Part shown: one piece after another, positions 44,915 through 54,185 of the stretch
Position numbering within the stretch: position 1 is the stretch's first letter
Layout: each line of letters begins with the position of its first letter
Assembly: GCF_009801115.1 (NCBI RefSeq)
Contig: NZ_VTOL01000004.1
Span: forward strand, 124,001-188,000
Source: Dyadobacter sp. 3J3
GTDB taxonomy: Bacteria; Bacteroidota; Bacteroidia; Cytophagales; Spirosomataceae
Length of the DNA stretch: 64,000 nt
Reading direction: 5' to 3'
Made by a program: the position numbers and the translations under genes
The notes under the pieces: generated by a model
Told to the model about the DNA's origin: nothing
The model's database searches: none
Seen by the model: the letters and a program-made list of their open reading frames with translations, nothing else

Positions 44915-45346
44915 ATGAGAAACTGTGTTTTAACATTACTTCTATTATCATTGACCACTTTTGTAATGGCCCAGTCGAAGGCTGACCGCGATGAAATTTA
45001 TTCTATTTTGAAACGTCAGAATGGAGATTGGAACCGTGGGGATGTAAAATCTTTCATGAACGGCTATTGGGAATCTGATTCCCTGATGTTTGTAGGAAAA
45101 CCAGGTGTTACTTATGGCTATAAAAAGACCTACGAAAATTATTTAAAGCGTTATCCCGATCGTGCATCGATGGGCACTTTGACATTTACTTTTATCAATT
45201 TGATATTTCCTGCAAAAGATGTTGCCTTTCTGGTTGGAAAATATAGTTTGAAAAGACCGGTTAAAGGAGACGTAAGCGGGCACTATACTTTACTGTGGAA
45301 AAAGTTGAAAGGTAAATGGACGATTATATGTGATCATTCTAGCTAG
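44915..45346 (+). CDS. Secreted DUF4440/SnoaL-like protein
   Basis: A 143-residue NTF2-like fold protein with a signal peptide (RNCVLTLLLLSLTTFVMAQ). The mature part runs ILKRQNGDWNRGDVKSFMNGYWESDSLMFVG, AFLVGKYSLKR and HYTLLWKKLKGKWTIICDHSS, the usual order of helix and sheet strands. ATG 44915 is preferred because it opens the signal peptide. Function of the family is varied and here unknown. Confidence 0.87.
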   Translation: MRNCVLTLLLLSLTTFVMAQSKADRDEIYSILKRQNGDWNRGDVKSFMNGYWESDSLMFVGKPGVTYGYKKTYENYLKRYPDRASMGTLTFTFINLIFPAKDVAFLVGKYSLKRPVKGDVSGHYTLLWKKLKGKWTIICDHSS

Positions 45347-45511
45347 TAAAGCATTCACATAATACCAGTTATACGATAAATGGATGGTTGATTAATAGGA
45401 GGAAGATTTAGTAGGACACTTAAAGATCTTAACATTAATACTTTTGACTGTATTCCTGTCCAGCTTAAAGTTTTGTTTGTGTTGAACTTGCAGGTATTAA
45501 TTTTTTTGAGC

Positions 45512-45551
45512 AAAAAGAGGCCGGACTTGTCTGGCAAATCCTGCCTCTTTT
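45512..45551. terminator. Convergent terminator
   Basis: AAAAGAGGC pairs with GCCTCTTTT around a 21-nt loop. A and T runs lie on each side, so it can end both the plus-strand DUF4440 gene and the minus-strand lipoprotein gene. Confidence 0.65.
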
Positions 45552-45567
45552 GTATTAAAGATTTTTT

Positions 45568-46050
45568 TTATAATCTCTTCAAGCTTAAAACTGCATTAAC
45601 CGCTGCGCCCGTTCCGGTAGTATTTGTGTTAACAACAATTTTCATGTCGTTCGTATTTTGAGTCAGACCAAATGAGTTTGTTGTAGTACCATTTGTCAAA
45701 ATCAATTTTCCACTATCAACTTTCCAGGTGGTGGTACTCTCAATTTTGATTAAACCACCTATTAAAGCTACTGCGGCATCACAATCAGAAAGTGCCACTT
45801 TATTATCGGAGGTAAAAGTGAATTTGAGACTGTAAATACAGGGCGCCAAAGCGGGCAACAAATCAAGACCTGCGATGGTAGTTCCGGCTGTTTCCGGCGT
45901 AATAGCCGTTAATTGCCATTTACCAACAATAGGATTATTATCAACAGGTGTAGTTGTATTATCATCATCGTTTTTACACGCTACAAAGACAACTGACATA
46001 ATAAGAAATGTAAAAAAAGCCGTTTTGGTAAAACGATTCAGGATTTTCAT
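45568..46050 (-). CDS. Lipocalin-like lipoprotein
   Basis: A 160-residue lipoprotein (lipobox VFVAC). After a Thr/Asp-rich linker comes a lipocalin-like barrel opening IVGKWQLTAITPE, then YSLKFTFTSDNKVALSDCDAAV, TTWKVDSGKLILTNG and a terminal AVLSLKRL strand. This pattern is frequent in Bacteroidota outer-membrane lipoproteins. Ligand is unknown. Confidence 0.82.
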   Translation of the reverse strand: MKILNRFTKTAFFTFLIMSVVFVACKNDDDNTTTPVDNNPIVGKWQLTAITPETAGTTIAGLDLLPALAPCIYSLKFTFTSDNKVALSDCDAAVALIGGLIKIESTTTWKVDSGKLILTNGTTTNSFGLTQNTNDMKIVVNTNTTGTGAAVNAVLSLKRL

Positions 46051-46195
46051 AGTGAAGGAATTAAGTTTTTAAGGTTGCAATACCATATTCAAACTTCAAA
46101 AATACTGTAAAAATTGTGGTGAACGATAATTTAGGCCATAATGAGCGGTAAATCTGAGTTAATGGCGAAAAATGTTGGTTTTAATGTGTGCTTAT

Positions 46196-47191
46196 TTATT
46201 TCAACAAATTTTGCATAAAAATATTCAGCAGACGTTGGGCGGCGGCAACAGGAAGTTCGTTTCCTTCTTTTACCGATCTTTCTGAGGAAGCTAAAGCTTT
46301 TTTTATAATTACATTTTCATAAAACTGATCTTCCAATGTTTGGCGGATATAATCATGCATCCATTCCAGGTTTTGCGACTGTCTGTTTTTTTCAAAATAT
46401 CCGTTTCTAATAGTTTCGTCCTGATATTCGATAATCAATTTCCAGAGAGAGGAGATACCTGAGTTTTCCAAACCGGAGCAGGTTACTACTTTTGTAATAA
46501 AATCAGAATCGGATTTTGGAAATAAATGGAGTGCATTCTGATATTCTGTTACGGCCAGTTCCGCAGAAATTTTATTGGCACCGTCCGCTTTGTTGATTGC
46601 AACAACGTCGGCCATTTCCATAATTCCTTTTTTTATTCCCTGAAGTTCATCTCCCGCGCCTGCAAGCATAAGCAGGAGAAAAAAGTCAGTCATACCTTTT
46701 ACCAGTGTTTCGGATTGTCCTACGCCCACGGTTTCGATGATAATCACTTCATAACCGGCGGCTTCACATAATAACATGGTTTCCCGCGTACTCCTTGCTA
46801 CGCCTCCCAGGGATAAGCCTGATGCAGATGGACGGATAAAAGCAAGCGGATCCCTGGAAAGGTCCTCCATCCGGGTTTTATCCGCCAGAATACTCCCGCC
46901 GGTTTTTTTGCTTGATGGATCAATTGTTAATACCGCTATCTTTTTTTCCTGGGATGTAATATGTTTTCCCAAAGCTTCAATAAATGTACTTTTTCCAACA
47001 CCCGGAACACCGGTAATACCAACGCGTATCGATTTTCCGGTATGGGGGAGAATATTTTCCAGTACCGCTTTTGCCAGAAGTTTGTCGTTTTTTAGTTTGC
47101 TTTCAATTAATGTGATCGCGCGGCTGAGAACAATGGTGTCGGCCGAAAGTACACCCTTTGTATAAGCTTCAACAGATAAGCGCTGGCGCAT
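46196..47191 (-). CDS. meaB: Methylmalonyl-CoA mutase-associated GTPase MeaB
   Basis: A G3E-family GTPase that guards methylmalonyl-CoA mutase and its B12 cofactor. The 331-residue protein has the P-loop GITGVPGVGKST, the switch region VLTIDPSSKKTGGSILADKTRMEDL, the Walker B IIETVGVGQSE and the base motif NKADGANKIS. The mutase genes are not in the window. It is divergent from the M1 peptidase gene. Confidence 0.95.
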   Translation of the reverse strand: MRQRLSVEAYTKGVLSADTIVLSRAITLIESKLKNDKLLAKAVLENILPHTGKSIRVGITGVPGVGKSTFIEALGKHITSQEKKIAVLTIDPSSKKTGGSILADKTRMEDLSRDPLAFIRPSASGLSLGGVARSTRETMLLCEAAGYEVIIIETVGVGQSETLVKGMTDFFLLLMLAGAGDELQGIKKGIMEMADVVAINKADGANKISAELAVTEYQNALHLFPKSDSDFITKVVTCSGLENSGISSLWKLIIEYQDETIRNGYFEKNRQSQNLEWMHDYIRQTLEDQFYENVIIKKALASSERSVKEGNELPVAAAQRLLNIFMQNLLK

Positions 47192-47325
47192 GGAGTTTCA
47201 TTAAAAATGAAAAGTTTGTAAAATTCGCTAATGAATAGCAATAATGAAACCTTTTTTGTTCGAAAAAAGGCTAAAAGCCGTATATTGTTCGTTTAGAATT
47301 AATATTTTACTTTTCAACAAAACGA

Positions 47326-49320
47326 ATGAAAATCTTCTCTTCTCGCTTATGGGTTATGGCCATGTGTAGCCTTGGATCCCTAAGTGTTTTCGCTCAGGAA
47401 GCGGACAAGCCAAAGTACGATGCACATGTGCTTTTTCACCCTTTATTTAACTTTCAGCCTGGAAGTGAGTATCGTACGGGTAGTGGTGCGCCTGGTCCGG
47501 CTTATTGGCAGAACCGTGCAGATTATAAGATAAACGTTGCTTTGAACGAAACCGAGAAAACAATTACGGGCGACGTTGAAATTACCTACAAAAATAACAG
47601 TCCGGAAGCGCTTGAATTTATCTGGCTTCAACTGGACCAGAATTCATTTAATACCGAATCCCGCGGAGGAAAAACAACGCCAATTAGTGGTGGACGTTTT
47701 GGTAATGTTAATTTCAATGGGGGAGATGCTATCAAAACGGTTTCCGTTCAACAAGGAAAAGATAAGGCCGTAGAAGCGAATTATTTGATTTCAGATACGC
47801 GTATGCAAATTCGTCTGACGAATGCTGTAAAAGCGGGTGGTGACATAATTAAAATAAAAATTACTTATTCTTTCAAAGTACCTGAATACGGTTCTGATCG
47901 GATGGGGACGCTTGAAACTAAAAATGGTATCGTTTACGAAATGGCTCAGTGGTATCCGCGTGTGGCCGTTTTTGACGATATTGAAGGGTGGAATGTTCTA
48001 CCATATCTTGGAGCGGGTGAATTTTACCTGGAATATGGTGATTTTGACTATGCCGTTACAGTTCCCTGGGATCATATCGTGGTAGGTTCTGGTGAATTAG
48101 TTAACCCGGCGGAAGTTTTGACAGCAGAACAAAGAAAACGTCTGGCTGATGCAGCAAAAAGTGATCAGACTGTGATGATCCGTACGGCTGAGGAAGTTAC
48201 AAATCCTTCTTCACGCCCAAAACAATCGGGTACTTTAACATGGCGATTTCATACTACAAATGCCCGTGACGTGGCCTGGGCAAGTTCAAAAGCTTTTGTC
48301 TGGGATGCTGCACGTATGAATTTGCCAAACGGAAAAACAGCACTTGCACAATCCGTTTATCCTGCTGAGGATGGCGGACTGGAAGGTTGGGGACGTGCTA
48401 CGGAATATGTGAAGGGTTGTATTGAATTTTATTCAAATTATATTCACGAATATACTTATCCTGTCGCAACCAATGTAGCCGGACTTGTAGGCGGAATGGA
48501 ATATCCGGGAATTGTTTTTTGCAGTAGTAAAAGTCGTAAGGATGATCTATGGGGCGTAACAGACCATGAATTCGGTCATAACTGGTTTCCTATGATCGTG
48601 GGTAGCAACGAGCGTAAATATGCCTGGATGGATGAAGGTTTCAATACCTTTATCAACTTCCTTTCAGGAGATAATTTTAATAATGGAGAATATAAGGACA
48701 ACCAGATGGGTGATATGCACCGTTTGGCACCGGTGATGTTCCGTGATAATGCGGATCCTATTATGACAATTCCGGATGTGGTTCAACCTTCTAATCTGGG
48801 TTGGGAAGCCTATTACAAACCAGGCTTGGGTTTAAAAATGCTTCGTGAGCAAATTCTGGGGAAAGATCGTTTTGACTATGCTTTTCATTTGTATGTAAAA
48901 CGCTGGGCTTTTAAACATCCAACGCCGTATGACTTTTTCCGTACGATGGAAGATGGAGCAGGTGAGGATCTGGGATGGTTCTGGAAAGGCTGGTTTTTTG
49001 AAAATTATAAATTGGATCAAAGCGTAAAAGATGTTTCCTACGTTGAACAAAATCCTCAGAAAGGATCGGTCATCACGATTGAAAATCTTGACCAGCTTGC
49101 AATGCCTGCAAAAATTGATATTGAAGAAATAAACGGTAAAAAGACAAGAGTTGAGTTGCCTGTTGAAATCTGGCAGCGCGGCGGTAAATGGATTTTCCGT
49201 GCAGATACACAGCAGCCGATCAAATCCGTAACGATTGATCCGGATAATCAACTTCCGGATATGAACCCCAAAAATAATACCTGGAAACCTGTGAAGTTTA
49301 CTCCTACGGAAGCGAATTGA
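47326..49320 (+). CDS. M1-family metallopeptidase
   Basis: An exported aminopeptidase-type enzyme of 664 residues with a signal peptide ([15 protein letters not shown]). An N-terminal beta domain ([25 protein letters not shown]) precedes the zinc site HEFGHNW. The second zinc ligand and Met region follow in [14 protein letters not shown], and GGMEYPGI corresponds to the GAMEN exopeptidase motif. GGMEYP lacks the Asn of GAMEN, common in this bacterial subgroup. It is flanked by a strong terminator. Confidence 0.93.
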   Translation: MKIFSSRLWVMAMCSLGSLSVFAQEADKPKYDAHVLFHPLFNFQPGSEYRTGSGAPGPAYWQNRADYKINVALNETEKTITGDVEITYKNNSPEALEFIWLQLDQNSFNTESRGGKTTPISGGRFGNVNFNGGDAIKTVSVQQGKDKAVEANYLISDTRMQIRLTNAVKAGGDIIKIKITYSFKVPEYGSDRMGTLETKNGIVYEMAQWYPRVAVFDDIEGWNVLPYLGAGEFYLEYGDFDYAVTVPWDHIVVGSGELVNPAEVLTAEQRKRLADAAKSDQTVMIRTAEEVTNPSSRPKQSGTLTWRFHTTNARDVAWASSKAFVWDAARMNLPNGKTALAQSVYPAEDGGLEGWGRATEYVKGCIEFYSNYIHEYTYPVATNVAGLVGGMEYPGIVFCSSKSRKDDLWGVTDHEFGHNWFPMIVGSNERKYAWMDEGFNTFINFLSGDNFNNGEYKDNQMGDMHRLAPVMFRDNADPIMTIPDVVQPSNLGWEAYYKPGLGLKMLREQILGKDRFDYAFHLYVKRWAFKHPTPYDFFRTMEDGAGEDLGWFWKGWFFENYKLDQSVKDVSYVEQNPQKGSVITIENLDQLAMPAKIDIEEINGKKTRVELPVEIWQRGGKWIFRADTQQPIKSVTIDPDNQLPDMNPKNNTWKPVKFTPTEAN

Positions 49321-49337
49321 GTTAATCAAACTAAAAG

Positions 49338-49383
49338 ATAAAAGCCTCACAGAAATTAAGTTCTGTGAGGCTTTTATTTTTAT
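49338..49383 (+). terminator. Terminator after the M1 peptidase gene
   Basis: Perfect 17-bp arms (49338-49354 and 49361-49377) with a 6-nt loop, then a T-rich tail. Confidence 0.93.
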
Positions 49384-49499
49384 TTGATTGACGATATCAC
49401 AAATTACAGTTTACCGGCATTTTGCAATATTCCAAAGTTTCGTTCCTCGCATCAATATGACAGCCGCTTAGCCGAAAGCCGATAGCGAGTTCTAATATA

Positions 49500-50450
49500 T
49501 CAAATCGTTATCAACATGGCACCATAAGAATATCCTCCGCCGAAAACCGTGATAACGATATTTTCTCCTTTTTTAAATTTGGATCTATTTTCAGAAAGTG
49601 CGATGGCACAACCCGCACAACCGGTGTTTCCAAGATACTGGATATTGGAAATCAGTTTTTCAGCAGGAATTCCTAAGGTATTAATCACATTAAGACTGAT
49701 CCGGTGATTGGCCTGGTGAGGAATCAGATAATCAAGATCGTCGATTGTTAGACCACAAGCCTGCAAAACCTGCTGACTTACTTTTGGCATATAAATACAG
49801 GCATTCTGGAAAACGTCACGCCCGAAAGGCATGACCACGCCGCGGTCATTTGGCCGAAGTACTACTGCTTCAATCGCTTTTCCACTTGTTGCAGCACCAC
49901 CTGTTATCAGTTTTTTGATAAACATATCCGATTCGGATTGTCTTTCTTTCGATATCAGAATGGCCGAAGCACCATCCCCCCACAAATGGCCGGAAACAGT
50001 ATCGCTTTCGTTATAGTAAGCCGTGTTATGATCAGAAACAATTACCAGGGCTTTAGATGCTTTCCCCATGGCAAAATATCCTTCAACAATTTCAATGGCG
50101 TTCAGCAATGACGAACAGGCAGAAGAAATCGTAACCACAGGAATATCCGGCAATGCAAGATGATGCTGAACCGCATGAGCAACAGTTACGATCGTATCAT
50201 AAGGCGTGTAGGTTCCTCCTACAATCAAATCGATTTCATTTTTGCTGTATGGAACATTGTCACCCGCCAATAACAAGTTAACGGCTTCAATGGCCATGGT
50301 GGAAGTATTCTCACCTTCTCCGGCTTTGCGACGCTCGTAAATTCCGGTGCGTTCTACAATCCATTCGCTGGAAAGATTGTTGAGTTTTGTAAAATATTCA
50401 TTACCAATTACTTCACTTGGTAGATAATGACTGAGTGTATTAATATACAT
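49500..50450 (-). CDS. 3-oxoacyl-ACP synthase III family protein
   Basis: A KAS III-fold condensing enzyme of 316 residues. The catalytic Cys is in TISSACSSLLNAIE, His in LIPHQANHRIS and Asn in GNTGCAGCAIAL. WIVERTGIYERR is the FabH-type N-terminal motif. Differences from housekeeping FabH, such as NTGCAG for NTSAAS, suggest a secondary metabolite or lipid role, such as an initial condensation outside the main fatty acid path. No acyl carrier or partner genes are adjacent. Confidence 0.87.
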   Translation of the reverse strand: MYINTLSHYLPSEVIGNEYFTKLNNLSSEWIVERTGIYERRKAGEGENTSTMAIEAVNLLLAGDNVPYSKNEIDLIVGGTYTPYDTIVTVAHAVQHHLALPDIPVVTISSACSSLLNAIEIVEGYFAMGKASKALVIVSDHNTAYYNESDTVSGHLWGDGASAILISKERQSESDMFIKKLITGGAATSGKAIEAVVLRPNDRGVVMPFGRDVFQNACIYMPKVSQQVLQACGLTIDDLDYLIPHQANHRISLNVINTLGIPAEKLISNIQYLGNTGCAGCAIALSENRSKFKKGENIVITVFGGGYSYGAMLITI

Positions 50451-50591
50451 GGTTGAGAAGTTGACTTCGCAATCTACTATTCTGTTTAATTCCGAAAGTT
50501 AAATATTTCGTAGAAAGCATAGTACTAAATATTTGAACAATTCAATAATAAGTTTATAAAATTATACAAATATTTTAAGTTGTTTAAGTTC

Positions 50592-51722
50592 TTATTTTTT
50601 AGGTTCCAATAAATTTCTATAAAAATGAAGCAGAATCTGTTCTTCATTTGCCCAATTATAATGAGTTTCTGAAGAGTTTCTACCCTTTTGGCCCATAATT
50701 TCCGCCTTTTCAGGATTCTCTATAAGCCATTCCAATTTCTTTGCCAGCATATCCGCGTCATAAGGCGAAATGCAAAAGCCACATCCTGATTTTTCTACAA
50801 CATCCTGGTATAAAGGAAAATCAGAAGTTATCACAGGTAATTGCATGGCCATGTATTCAAATATTTTTGTAGTATAGGAATCCATGTAATCGGCAACGGG
50901 TTTTAGTAAAGCAATTCCTGCCGTCGCTCCCCTGGCATAGGGCAAAGCATTTTTCAAATCTGTATAGCCATGAAAAATTAGATTCGTTTTGATTTTTTCA
51001 AAATCCGGTAATTTCTCTGCATCCGTTATGCCAAACTGTAACTTCCCAAACATATGCATTTTAAAATCGGGATAACGGGATTTTAATTTGATCAACGCTG
51101 CTACCAGAACATCAAAAGACCGTTCCATTGAAATTACGCCGCAGTAGAAAAACACTGGCAGCTTTTTTACATGCCTTTCATATTTTCCAAAATACCGGTC
51201 AATAAATGGTAAGGCAACATAGTTATGAACAACAGCGGAGGTGAGATGCAAATTTTTGTATTCATTCAAATAGGCGTGTTCTGTAAAAAGGCAGTTGAAA
51301 TTTTTTCTGGCGGCCCGGTCGAAAAATTTAAAAATCTGTTGATAAATTACGGCTTTGTTAAACTGTTTGATAGCGAATTTTTTATACAGATTTTCCTGCA
51401 CTTCATAAATCACTTTTGCTCCCAGCCATTGAAAAAGAAACGCTATTGGAATCAGTTCGGGTACAAAGATATGCACAATTGCCGGACGAAAAAGTAAACA
51501 TTTCCAAAGTAAAACCGGGTGACAGAGTAAAATCCTCGATAATAAACTTTGAAAAAAGGGTAATGATATCGTTTCAAAACCTTTTTCATCCGAACTTTTG
51601 CGCAACTCTGGCAAAACGCAGATCACCTCATAATCCCGGGCAAGCGATGGCGCGATCTTGTACATAATACGCGGATCAGCCGAAGGATGCACCGTGCTCA
51701 GAAGCAATACACGCGGTTTCAT
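50592..51722 (-). CDS. Glycosyltransferase, GT4-like
   Basis: A 376-residue GT-B enzyme. The N-terminal half has a first strand RVLLLSTVHPSADPRI. The C-terminal donor half has YCGVISMERSFDVLVAALIKLKSRYPDFKMHMFG, KTNLIFHGYTDLKNALPYARGATAGIALLKP and TTKIFEYMAMQLPVITSDFP with the conserved glutamate in KIFEYMA. It may build surface polysaccharide; sugar and acceptor are unknown. Its ATG overlaps the deoC stop (ATGA at 51719-51722), so it is translated with deoC. Confidence 0.88.
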   Translation of the reverse strand: MKPRVLLLSTVHPSADPRIMYKIAPSLARDYEVICVLPELRKSSDEKGFETISLPFFQSLLSRILLCHPVLLWKCLLFRPAIVHIFVPELIPIAFLFQWLGAKVIYEVQENLYKKFAIKQFNKAVIYQQIFKFFDRAARKNFNCLFTEHAYLNEYKNLHLTSAVVHNYVALPFIDRYFGKYERHVKKLPVFFYCGVISMERSFDVLVAALIKLKSRYPDFKMHMFGKLQFGITDAEKLPDFEKIKTNLIFHGYTDLKNALPYARGATAGIALLKPVADYMDSYTTKIFEYMAMQLPVITSDFPLYQDVVEKSGCGFCISPYDADMLAKKLEWLIENPEKAEIMGQKGRNSSETHYNWANEEQILLHFYRNLLEPKK

Positions 51723-52378
51723 TTCTCTGTCATCATCATAACACCAGATGAGGTTCCAATTCTATCTGCTCCTGCTTCAATAAAAGCAAGCGCCTGGTCA
51801 TAGGTTTTGATTCCTCCGGATGCTTTAATTTTGATTTCAGACGGAAGTATCGAACGCATCTTTTTGACAATTTCTATATCGGCACCGGCCGGTGCAAATC
51901 CGGTAGATGTTTTTACAAAATCGACTTTTGCTTCGGTACAAATTTCACAGGCCGTATAAAGATCGAAAGAATCAAGATAAGCCGTTTCGATAATTACCTT
52001 TAATAACACATTGTTCTCATGGGCCAAATCAGATAATTGCTTCAATTCTTCCCGGACACTCAAATAGGCCATGGATTTAAATTGAGCAATATTCATGACT
52101 ACATCCAGCTCCGTAGCTCCGTCCCGAATTGCATTTTTTGCTTCTGTTATTTTTGTTTCCGTTGTTGAATAACCTAACGGAAAACCAATTACTGATACAA
52201 TTTCAATTCTTACAGGACAAAACTCAAACATTTCCTTTGTGTAAGCCACATAGGTTGGCGCTACACAAACGGCCTTGAACTGATGAATCCAGGCTTCCTC
52301 ACAAATTTTCCGGATATCCGTTTCGCTTGCGATTGGAGACAAGAGTGTGTGGTCGATGTATTGGGAAATGTTTGTCAT
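51719..52378 (-). CDS. deoC: Deoxyribose-phosphate aldolase
   Basis: Cleaves 2-deoxyribose 5-phosphate to acetaldehyde and glyceraldehyde 3-phosphate. The 219-residue TIM barrel shows SQYIDHTLL, VVMNIAQFKS, LLKVIIETAYL, VDFVKTSTGFAP (Schiff-base lysine in the KTSTG motif) and IKASGGIKTY. It is the first gene of a two-gene unit with the glycosyltransferase, an odd pairing with no known functional link. Confidence 0.95.
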   Translation of the reverse strand: MTNISQYIDHTLLSPIASETDIRKICEEAWIHQFKAVCVAPTYVAYTKEMFEFCPVRIEIVSVIGFPLGYSTTETKITEAKNAIRDGATELDVVMNIAQFKSMAYLSVREELKQLSDLAHENNVLLKVIIETAYLDSFDLYTACEICTEAKVDFVKTSTGFAPAGADIEIVKKMRSILPSEIKIKASGGIKTYDQALAFIEAGADRIGTSSGVMMMTEK

Positions 52379-52410
52379 GAAGTGGAGGAATTCTGGTAAA
52401 GAAGATAATG

Positions 52411-52440
52411 AAAAAACCCCGTCTGGACGACAGGGCTTTG
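52411..52440 (-). terminator. Terminator after the DUF5606 gene
   Basis: On the minus strand a short GC-rich stem (CCCTGTC with GACGGGG, one G-T pair) is followed by a T run (plus-strand GAAAAAA). Confidence 0.6.
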
Positions 52441-52463
52441 CTCAATCTTATACAATACTATTT

Positions 52464-52958
52464 TTATATTTCGGTTTTCGGAGTCTCAACCTCAGTTTCT
52501 GCCTCAACTTCCGAAGTTTCGTCCGCAGCAGCTACAAAAAGCTCAGGGATGTATTTCGACAATAAATTGTACCAGGTAATTACCTTTTTGATATCAGAGA
52601 CGTAAACTCTGGAACGGTCGAAATCAGGAAGAATTTCATTTAAGAATTCAATAAGATCTTTGTCTGATGCGCTCTTAACCTGCAAAGTGATTTCCTCGCC
52701 ATGTACTTCTCTGATTTTAAGAAATACGTCAGCCAAAGGAACTGATTCTTGTTCACCTTCGGTAAAAATGGAAACGTCTTTCAAAACAGAAACACGTGCA
52801 GTTGGCCCAATCAGTGATTTTTCATGTTTTTCATCCAGGCTTTCTACAATAACACCTGCGCGGCTTGGTTTCAAAATACGGAATAATCCGCCTTTTCCTG
52901 AAACATTAGCTATCTCTTTCAACAACTCCATTCCTGTTGATTCTACTTTCTCGCTCAT
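52464..52958 (-). CDS. DUF5606 family protein
   Basis: A 164-residue cytoplasmic protein. It opens TGMELLKEIANVSGKGGLFRILKPSRAGVIVESLDEK, followed by an ISIF-like strand, KVITWYNLLSKYIPEL and an acidic Glu/Thr tail. This matches the Bacteroidota DUF5606 family as I recall it. No activity is known. The gene is flanked by terminator and intergenic DNA; engB lies upstream on the same strand, 186 bp away. Confidence 0.82.
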   Translation of the reverse strand: MSEKVESTGMELLKEIANVSGKGGLFRILKPSRAGVIVESLDEKHEKSLIGPTARVSVLKDVSIFTEGEQESVPLADVFLKIREVHGEEITLQVKSASDKDLIEFLNEILPDFDRSRVYVSDIKKVITWYNLLSKYIPELFVAAADETSEVEAETEVETPKTEI

Positions 52959-53144
52959 CCTTAGTTTATGCTATTAGTGGTCTCTTTATTTTATAGATAA
53001 TGATTGTCAAACTGACTTACTACCAATCGATGAATGCTTAATAACTAAAAAGATCAGAAATTGAAGCAGTTAGCTTTTGAAAGTCTTATATGACAAAATT
53101 AAAATTTCCGCAAAATAACAGAAAGATTGGTCGGTAAGCAAACC

Positions 53145-53759
53145 TTATTCGACACCAGGTTTTTCAAACGTTTGATTATAAGATTCTATTGTGTCCAGAA
53201 TCCCTTCCCGGCCTTCACCTTTTTCGGCGGAAGTCACAAACATTGGCGGAACTTCTTCCCAGAGGTCTGCAAGCTTTTCTTTGTATTTTCTTACCTGTTC
53301 TTCTTGCTGATACGCTTTAAGTTTATCCGCTTTGGTGAAAATAATATGAAAAGGGATTCCACCCTGGCCTAATTCCTCCATAAACTCAAGGTCAGGAGCG
53401 AGTGCGTCATGACGGATATCAATTAAAACAAAGGTGCAAATCAGATTAGCGCGGTTATGTAAATAATCGCCGATCATTTTTTCCCATTTTTCGCGCTCCG
53501 TCTTACTTACTTTGGCATATCCATATCCTGGTAAATCAACAAGGTACCACTTCTCGTTTATGAAGTAATGATTGATCAATTGTGTCTTTCCGGGCTGTTG
53601 TGAGGTTTTTGCCATTCCCTTTTTTCCGGTAAGCATGTTAATCAATGAAGATTTTCCTACATTTGACCGACCAATGAACGCGTATTCCGGCAAATCAGGC
53701 TTAGGGCATTTCTCATATTCGGAATTGCTCATAAGATATTTTGCTTCTTGAATTTTCAT
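53145..53759 (-). CDS. engB: Ribosome biogenesis GTPase YihA/EngB
   Basis: An essential GTPase for large-subunit assembly. The 204-residue protein shows AFIGRSNVGKSSLIN (G1), the GMAKTSQQPGKTQ switch I, VDLPGYGYAKVS (G3), FTKADKLK (G4) and TSAEKGEGR (G5). The minus-strand sequence TACCTTTG at plus 53783-53790 is an exact -7 box 24 bp before its ATG. Confidence 0.96.
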   Translation of the reverse strand: MKIQEAKYLMSNSEYEKCPKPDLPEYAFIGRSNVGKSSLINMLTGKKGMAKTSQQPGKTQLINHYFINEKWYLVDLPGYGYAKVSKTEREKWEKMIGDYLHNRANLICTFVLIDIRHDALAPDLEFMEELGQGGIPFHIIFTKADKLKAYQQEEQVRKYKEKLADLWEEVPPMFVTSAEKGEGREGILDTIESYNQTFEKPGVE

Positions 53760-54185
53760 GGTGGTAGTTTATAATTTAAATACAAAGGTACTGGTTTTCT
53801 TTGTACCATTAAATTTTAGGCATCCTAATGATGGTGCAGTGATTAGTTAGTACTACATTCACAGCTGTATAAAACAAAGTGTTTCAAATAGATTAGTATG
53901 CGTATATAGTTAGTAGTTCGTTACAGAAATAGAAATAGCTGGGAATTAGCCTATACATAATTCTACAATTGAGATAAAATAATACGTGTAACTTTCCAAT
54001 TTCTTCTTAAAGTATTGATAATTAATGATTTTACATTTGCACATGGGAAGTATTGAGTTGTAATCGAAAACACTCATAATCGCAAAACTTGATCCTCTAA
54101 GGCGTGAGTTTGTAGAAAAAATTAGATTAGCGGAATTATTTCTCTTAATTTAATCTGCAAAGTCACAATTATAAGAATTTAAAGA
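53760..54185. other. 426-bp intergenic region with divergent promoters
   Basis: AT-rich spacer between engB (-) and the lysyl-oxidase-like gene (+). CAAAGGTA at 53783-53790 gives the engB -7 box, and TACATTTG at 54032-54039 is a plus-strand -7 box for the next gene. No ORF or structured RNA was seen. Confidence 0.5.
53783..53790 (-). promoter_or_regulatory. Possible engB -7 box
   Basis: CAAAGGTA reads TACCTTTG on the minus strand, an exact TAnnTTTG. No clear -33 box. Confidence 0.4.

Noticed and set aside
53760..54185. tRNA or small RNA gene in the long gaps
   Set aside because: No cloverleaf with a CCA end or typical T-arm text was seen here or in the other gaps checked by eye.
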